Source of the DNA: Hemileia vastatrix
Lineage: Eukaryota; Basidiomycota; Pucciniomycetes; Pucciniales; Zaghouaniaceae
Length of the DNA: 64,000 bases
NCBI GenBank assembly: GCA_030280995.1
Contig: JASXTE010000002.1
Span: 41,562,683-41,626,682, forward strand
Direction of reading: 5' to 3'
The notes under the pieces were generated by a model. That model searched no databases. It worked only from the letters and a program-made list of their open reading frames with translations, and was not told the origin of the DNA. Made by a program: the position numbers and the translations under genes. How positions within the stretch are numbered: the stretch's first letter is position 1; each line of letters starts with the position of its first letter. Positions 58,691 to 64,000 of this stretch are shown piece by piece.

Positions 58691-59171
58691 CCTATTATGA
58701 TGATAAAAATGTAGGGTTTGTTTAGGGTATAAATCTCCTAACAGTGCCAAAAACCTACACAAAGTGTGATTTTAGAGTAGTATCTTACTCCAAAATCCAA
58801 CATGGGATTTTGTGAAATCCTAAACCAGGTGTCAGATTTGCAAAGTGGGATTTGGCAACTTTGATACCCCTTCATTAGGGGGGGGTGGTTCTGGCAAATC
58901 TGCACTTAACTTAAGTGTGGATTTCAAAGAAAATCAGCACTTAAATTTTGCAAAAAAGTCACTTTTTGCAAAAATGGGTGTCAGTTATGACCTTGAATCA
59001 GCACTTTTTTCCCAATTATTTTTTCACAACCACATGTCAGCCACAACATCTTTTCCTTGCCCACCCCATCCCTGTCACATGTGACACACTGACCTCCTTC
59101 CCCTCATCAATTCTTGGCCAACACCCCTCACTGAGATTGGCAACATTTTAGCCAGGCATGGTTTTTCCCAT
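58691..59171. other. Spacer with an additional TIR-like motif
   Basis: CAACTTTGATACCCCTTCATTAG near 58855 repeats the end motif of repeat G in inverted form. No gene. Confidence 0.4.
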
Positions 59172-60200
59172 TGTAGAAAAAGAGTTCTATGATGCTAAGC
59201 TATAGACACAATCTGAGATGGGTTGGTTCTCATTTCTAAAAAATAATTTAAAAAAGAAGCTCCTGCCACTCTAATTTATAAAGACATTGAAAAACAGGTA
59301 TGTAAGTGTTGGTCAGAGAAAAGAAGAGTAGAAAGAATTTTTTATAAGGGACTAAAGAAAGAATATATTTTAATATAAGTAGTCTACTGATGGATAGATC
59401 TATTCTCAGTCACTCTAAATTTGAAGCACTCTCTCTAATACTATCCTTACTGTAGTAATTAAATAACTCTACAGTGCTACTTCTGGATATTTACACCCAT
59501 TATGCACAGAAAAAATAATATATATATATATATTTCTTTATCTCTAATCTAATTATTATATCTCTATTAATATCTATTTGTACTCTTATCTTGTGTGTTT
59601 TTTAGATAGATCAATATATCTCTTTTATCAAAGAGTGTGTTCTCTTTTATATACCCTATATGATCAAGGCCCTTCCCCTATGCTCTCATCCCCTACTGGT
59701 TCTCCTGCACAAGCTCAGTGCTAGTATAAGTATCTAAAGTGGTAAAATAATTATCTCAGTAATCTAAGTATAGTGTTAGCATAAGCCTACTCTAATAGTG
59801 TCTAAAACCTTTTTGACAAAATCAACTATTAGCACCTTACACCACACCTATTCCTACATACCTTACACTTCCTGAGATCTTCAGCTACATAATAAGTACT
59901 TTATCACCTTCTGTACTTACTATGGAAACATGTGCTTTCCATGTGAGTATCCACTAATTGTGAAACCCTCAGCACTGAGTAAGTACTCTTCCCTATATAG
60001 AGTCTTACCTTTAATTTCTTATCATCAAGTGCTGCATACTTTTCTCATTTTTTTTATTCATTTATTCTCCTATAGCTGTGTTTGATAATCCTTACAAGTT
60101 TCTAGACTTCCAGAAATAGATAACCACAGACTATTTCTACGTAATGTCACCCCTATCTAAGGGTGAAACCTATACCATCACTTGACACTAATTTCTATAA
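59172..60200 (-). repeat. Element H, left putative LTR
   Basis: It begins TGTAGAAAAAGAG. Orientation is inferred from the minus-strand TATA complement near 59640. The right limit is approximate. Confidence 0.6.
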
Positions 60201-60800
60201 TATGCCTCTAGTGCTAGCCATGTTTTCCTCAAGTACATACTGTGCTCTTGTCCCATAGTTCAGTATGCACTTTTCTCAAACTTCAACTTGCTGTGGAATT
60301 TATATCCATATTACACTAAAAAAACTGTGCACAGAGAGTCTACTATTTCTGTGCTTGAAAGACCCCTTTGTTGCAATTTTTCATAACCATCCTTCATAGA
60401 AACTCCTTTGTTGTGTTTCTGCAAGATGTGTACCACAGTCTCCTTCTACTTGTGAGTTTCCCCAGGAGCTATAGAACCAGGTGCATATCTTGCACATCTT
60501 TCTCATTCCTCCATCTTCTCCTCTCCTTTCTTCTACACTAGTTCCTCTTATCTTCTATTACTAGTTTTTTTCAATCTTCAATCTTCTACACAGTAATGAA
60601 CACCAACAATTAAATTGTCAATGCTATCCAAAAATTAATTAATGTTAAAAAAACTGCTGTCACCACTGCTCCTTCCATCAAGCGTCTTCTTACTTGAACT
60701 GAGTGTTTTCAGCACTGTATTGAGAATGGAGTTACTCCATGTTGATTTTCAAAATCTTTCTGTGGTAACATATTCTTCACTGTAAGTTTCTTTTCCAGTT
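60201..60800. other. Element H internal region, possible first exon
   Basis: Pyrimidine-rich, without a clean start. A short Cys-containing stretch (about 60690-60780; CFQHCIENG, FCGN) followed by GTAAGT at 60781 could be an upstream exon of the next gene, but stops are present. Confidence 0.3.
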
Positions 60801-60843
60801 TTCCTTTGTTTTCTTGTTTCCTTCTGTTATGGAATCACTTACT

Positions 60844-61402
60844 ATATTCCCTGAAGTCATGCAATTTTTGTAAAACTCACAAGAAAAAGTGTAGCTATGA
60901 TTGTCACCCTACCATTGCTACTACCACTGTCAATCCAAACACATTAACTTTAAATCTCATGAGTCAGTTGGCAATCAAGCTCCCCACTCCAACAACTCCT
61001 ACTACACCCATGCCTTCTCCAAAGAGAGCCAGGGAAAATAATTTCTCAGCAATGCTGAGAACTGTCTCACCCTCAAAAAACCATTTTCTCTTCTCAGAAG
61101 GGTCAATTCATACCGTAAGTATTCCTTTTTTATTCTTATTTTCTTTATCTTAGCTAAAAATAAATTATTTCTCTCTTCCTTAGGATTTTCCCAAAACCCC
61201 ATATGCTGCAACACCTCCAACTCCCCATTTTGGAATCCTAATATTGGGTCTGGAAGAAGATCCCTTCTGAGCTGTACCCCCTGATGCCATTTTCTCACCC
61301 ACCAGGCCCAAAAGTGAAGTCACCCCTCCCCCATTAATCTTAGACAATTGGGTCAATTCTCCTCTGACTTCAATCAATTTTTTTGTGGAAGAAGTCCTCT
61401 AA
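60844..61402 (+). pseudogene. Element H gene 1: Cys-motif protein, two or more exons
   Basis: The frame across 60844-61114 reads SCNFCKTHKKKCSYDC, a compact C-x2-C...C...C patch, followed by a Thr/Pro-rich stretch, SPKRAREN and the exon end SIHT. A 69-base intron (GTAAGT to CCTTAG, 61115-61183) leads to exon 2 (61184-61402): DFPKTPYAATPPTPHFGILI, an in-frame TGA at 61268-61270, then a Pro-rich part and INFFVEEVL before TAA. The intron lies after the acidic/basic middle, as in the antisense gene of element C. The start codon is not clear (no ATG in frame just upstream), so an earlier exon is likely. The TGA suggests a dying copy. Confidence 0.5.
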
Positions 61403-62181
61403 TCCATCCCCCTTTCCCTCAAGACTTGCAAGTTTTAAACTGAGTAATTGTGGCTTCTTAATTCTGCACTATCAACCATATCAATACTTCCTTTGATGCA
61501 GTATTTAAATACCTTGAAAATATTCCTTTGCTCCACAAAGATGACATTCAAACTGATTCACCTTGGTCAAAACCCTAAATTCAACCTATAAAAATATCTA
61601 AAAGGATTGGGAGTACATGTTCCTTGATAGGCACTAAAAGTAAGTCCCATCCTTTTCCTCAATTACTGATATAAAACTAATTTTCCTTACATTTTTATTC
61701 ACAGTGATTCTTCTTCTTTTCTTATTATTTGTAACTTTTTGTGATACTATCTTTTAAATAGTGTATTTTAATTTGTAATATAAATTATTCATAAAAACTT
61801 CTGTTTCCCAAAAAATATTGCCCATTAATTTCTTCATGAGAGCAAGAAAAGTTTTACAGTTAGAGGAAACTAGAATTTTTCTTCTCCTCTTACACACCCA
61901 TAAATTTTGTCTCCTATTTTCTCCTTATATTTTTCCATATATCATATTATTGACAAAATTTGAGATTTTACCAAGATCTACACTCCTTAGTGCTAATGTT
62001 TTTCTATTGACTAGCTTGGGTGTGCTTTCATTCCTTGCTCATTATTTTCCTACTTGGATAATATTCAGCACATATCCTACCTTTATTCCGATTACATGGA
62101 TATACTTTTACTATAAATAGAGAACCATAATACATTGTTCCTCAAAATCTAAGTCCATTTGCCACTTATACCTAAATTAAC
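61403..62181. other. Element H internal spacer
   Basis: AT-rich. In-frame fragments such as FKYLENIPLLHKDDIQ (about 61500-61560) resemble the C-terminal helix of the antisense gene in C and could be the end of gene 1 after decay. Otherwise nothing is visible. Confidence 0.3.
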
Positions 62182-62810
62182 ATGACTCAGTATTTTACTT
62201 TACCAAAAGATCAATCCTGCTCCTTCTGCCAGCAACACAATTTCAATTTTATCTTTTCTAAGCCCCACTGTTATTTGAACTTCAGACCTGCCCTTGAGAT
62301 TTACTTTAGATATCATAAAACCTGTACTTTCTATTACACATATCCTTCTTCACCCAATGATTTTTTACAATTCCCTCTTGAAGATACATCTAGCACTCCT
62401 ACTATACTAGCTAGTCTAACCAGTGCTACTCATCCCTCTACTGAGACCTTTCTCATCAAAAGTGTTTCTTTTCCAGCTTTTAATCAGCAAGAAATTTCTA
62501 TCTAACCTAAGGCCAAATCCCCTACATCCTTTGAGAAATATTTCTCCATGAAATCATCTTCCACATATGTACCAAACACTGTGAGAGTACTTTGTCCCTC
62601 CATGGGCCCCACAAATCTTCTTGAAATTAGGTACTTTATTATTATTTTAAAAACACCAATTATTAATTTTTATCTTCCTCAAAAGCTTTAGCAAATATAT
62701 TTCCCTAAAATGGGTCCTACAAGCTCTCCCATTTTTTCACTTGATGCCATTCTTTTTGCGCCTTTGCCTCATCTATGACTCCATGTTATTATTTTACAAT
62801 TGTTTCTGAA
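62182..62810 (+). pseudogene. Element H gene 2: Cys-motif protein
   Basis: ATG at 62182. The N-terminus DQSCSFCQQHNFNF, then FRPALEIYFRYHKTCTFYY, has the C-x2-C-x2-H ... C pattern and closely parallels the minus-strand ORF at 31948 (GPCQYCIDHNLIC, YRTACDAYYSRNKSC). A TAA at 62503-62505 interrupts; the frame then continues in phase to LLEI and a GT donor at 62631. A 55-base intron (62631-62685) may lead to a last exon that runs into the right LTR. Function is unknown. The gene lies immediately beside the LTR, as the C gene does. Confidence 0.5.
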
Positions 62811-63810
62811 AAAGAGAGTTATTTAATACTAAGTTATAGACACAATCTGAGATGGGTTGGTTCTCCTATCCAAAACTAATTTAAGACAGAATTTCCTTTA
62901 ACTCTAATTTTTAAAGAAAGTAAAAACACAGGTGCAAGTGTGGTGGAGAAAAAAGATTATAAAGAATACTTTATAAGACACTTTTTTAAAAGAAAAGAGG
63001 TATTATATTTTTGATATAAGTAGTCTAACTTCTGGATAGATCTATTCACAGTCACTCCTTCTTTGAAGAGCTCTCATTAATACTATCCTTACTGTAGTAA
63101 TAAAATAAAACTACAGCACTACTTCTAGTTATGTACAGCCACTATTCACACAAGAATGAAATATAATTACATTTTTCTAATCTGAAAAATACTCTATATC
63201 TAATTTTCTATATATTCTCACCCTCCAAAGATATATATATATCTATATATCTCTCTCTTTTAAAGAGTGAGTTCTCTTTTATATACACTTTATGTCTATC
63301 CCCCTTCCCCTATTCTCTTTTTCCCTACTGGTTTTCCTACAGAAGTTCAACACTAATCTAAGTGTATCAAAAAGTAATCTAAATATCTCAGTAATCTAAG
63401 CACAGAATTAGTATCAGTCCATTCTAATAGTTTTTTCATTATCAAGGCAAAAACAACTATTAGTGCCTTACATTACACCTATCTTTACCTACCCTACACT
63501 TCTTGAGATCCTTAGCTTCATAATAGGTAGTGTACCACCTTCTATACTTATCGTGGAATGTTCATTTTCTGTGTTAGTTTCCACTAATCATGAAAACCTC
63601 AGCACTGAGTAAGCAACCTAACATATCTAGAGTCTTACTTGTATTTTCATTTATCAAGCGCTTCCTATTCAATCTTCTTGCTGATTGCTCATTTACTAGC
63701 ATTTTGTTTGAGCATCCCTATAGGTTTCTATTGGAAATGGGTATCTGTAAACTTAAATTCAAGTACCATCCCAATTAACTAAGTGTGAAACCTATAATCT
63801 TTCTTGAAGC
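62801..63810 (-). repeat. Element H, right putative LTR
   Basis: It begins TGTTTCTGAAAAAGAG and follows the left copy throughout with many small differences (older than the A, B and C LTR pairs). The minus-strand TATA complement is near 63275. Confidence 0.6.
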
Positions 63811-64000
63811 TGCCTCCTAAATCTATATCACTACTCAATATAGGGGCTAAACTTGCTAGAAAGTCTCCAACCTGAACTCAGATGGAACTCAGAATGAACT
63901 CATACTGAACCCATACTGAACTCTACTTGAATACCCACCTAAAACTGTTCTGCTGAGTGGTGTTAATCCCTGATTGTATGGTTACTTTATCAATAGCTCA
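63811..64000. other. Flank right of element H
   Basis: It contains short repeats of GAACTCA/GAACCCATACT type (63865-63925). No gene. Confidence 0.3.

Larger units (their letters stand above)
59172..63810. mobile_element. Element H: LTR-type direct repeats flanking only Cys-motif genes
   Basis: A ~1-kb sequence at 59172-60200 is repeated directly at 62801-63810 (shared blocks: TATAGACACAATCTGAGATG, GATAGATCTATTC, CTACTTCTGGATA types, GAAACCTATA near the right end). Both copies contain CTCTTTTATATAC, the complement of a minus-strand TATA box, as in the C LTR. The 2.6 kb between them has no gag, protease, RT or integrase, only two plus-strand Cys-motif genes. This layout matches the plus-strand gene in element C relative to its minus-strand LTR promoter. 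Exact LTR ends and a target duplication could not be fixed. Confidence 0.65.

Overview
This is eukaryotic, almost certainly fungal, DNA. It is very AT-rich, its introns are short GT-AG introns of about 55-90 bases, and it is dominated by nested transposable elements. The chromodomain-bearing Ty3/Gypsy proteins, the SNF2/HLTF-like helicase and a rust-type hypothetical family (recognised from memory) suggest a rust fungus (Pucciniales) with a large repeat-rich genome. I could not run a search, so that placement is an inference.

Layout. 1-5 kb: two decayed host-type genes, convergent and overlapping at their 3' ends: an unknown rust-type protein (676-1797, +) and an SNF2 helicase (4209-1781, -, five exons, two nonsense codons). 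The right end of a TIR transposon follows (to 5104). 5.7-7.2 kb: a broken Myb/NAM-like protein of the kind carried by PIF/Harbinger elements. 7.2-29.4 kb: a nest. A B-family solo LTR (7215-29410, TSD GATTC) sits in an older repeat. It is split by a 1.1-kb repeat and by a 19.6-kb Gypsy element A (9709-29313, TSD ATTTG). Element A is itself split between gag and pol by a 10.45-kb TIR element T (13861-24310, TSD AAT). T has no visible transposase and consists mostly of about a dozen copies of a ~605-bp satellite, each carrying a near-perfect palindrome of about 46 bp. 30-33.9 kb: C-type LTR and gag fragments, a small Cys-motif ORF, and the inverted second copy of the 1.1-kb repeat. 33.9-43.6 kb: Gypsy element B (TSD GTCAG). 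43.7-44.6 kb: fragment of an A-type LTR. 45.3-53.75 kb: chromovirus C on the minus strand (TSD TGTAG), with a spliced plus-strand gene between its pol end and its 3' LTR. 54.4-55.3 kb: the only gene that reads as intact, a three-exon predicted secreted protein. 56.8-58.7 kb: a foldback MITE, a 57-bp tandem duplication and a second copy of the older repeat. 59.2-63.8 kb: element H, ~1-kb direct repeats (putative LTRs) flanking no gag or pol, only two Cys-motif genes of the same general type as the one in C.

Functionally, none of the three gag-pol elements can be autonomous. Their frames are broken, and each also lacks a different catalytic residue (integrase Glu in A, integrase Asp in B, RT Asp in C). 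The most unusual items are the hairpin-satellite element T with palindromic, compensated ends, and the Cys-motif gene family found antisense inside C and as sole cargo of H. Intron positions, TSDs and LTR limits were read by eye. No alignment or database search was possible.
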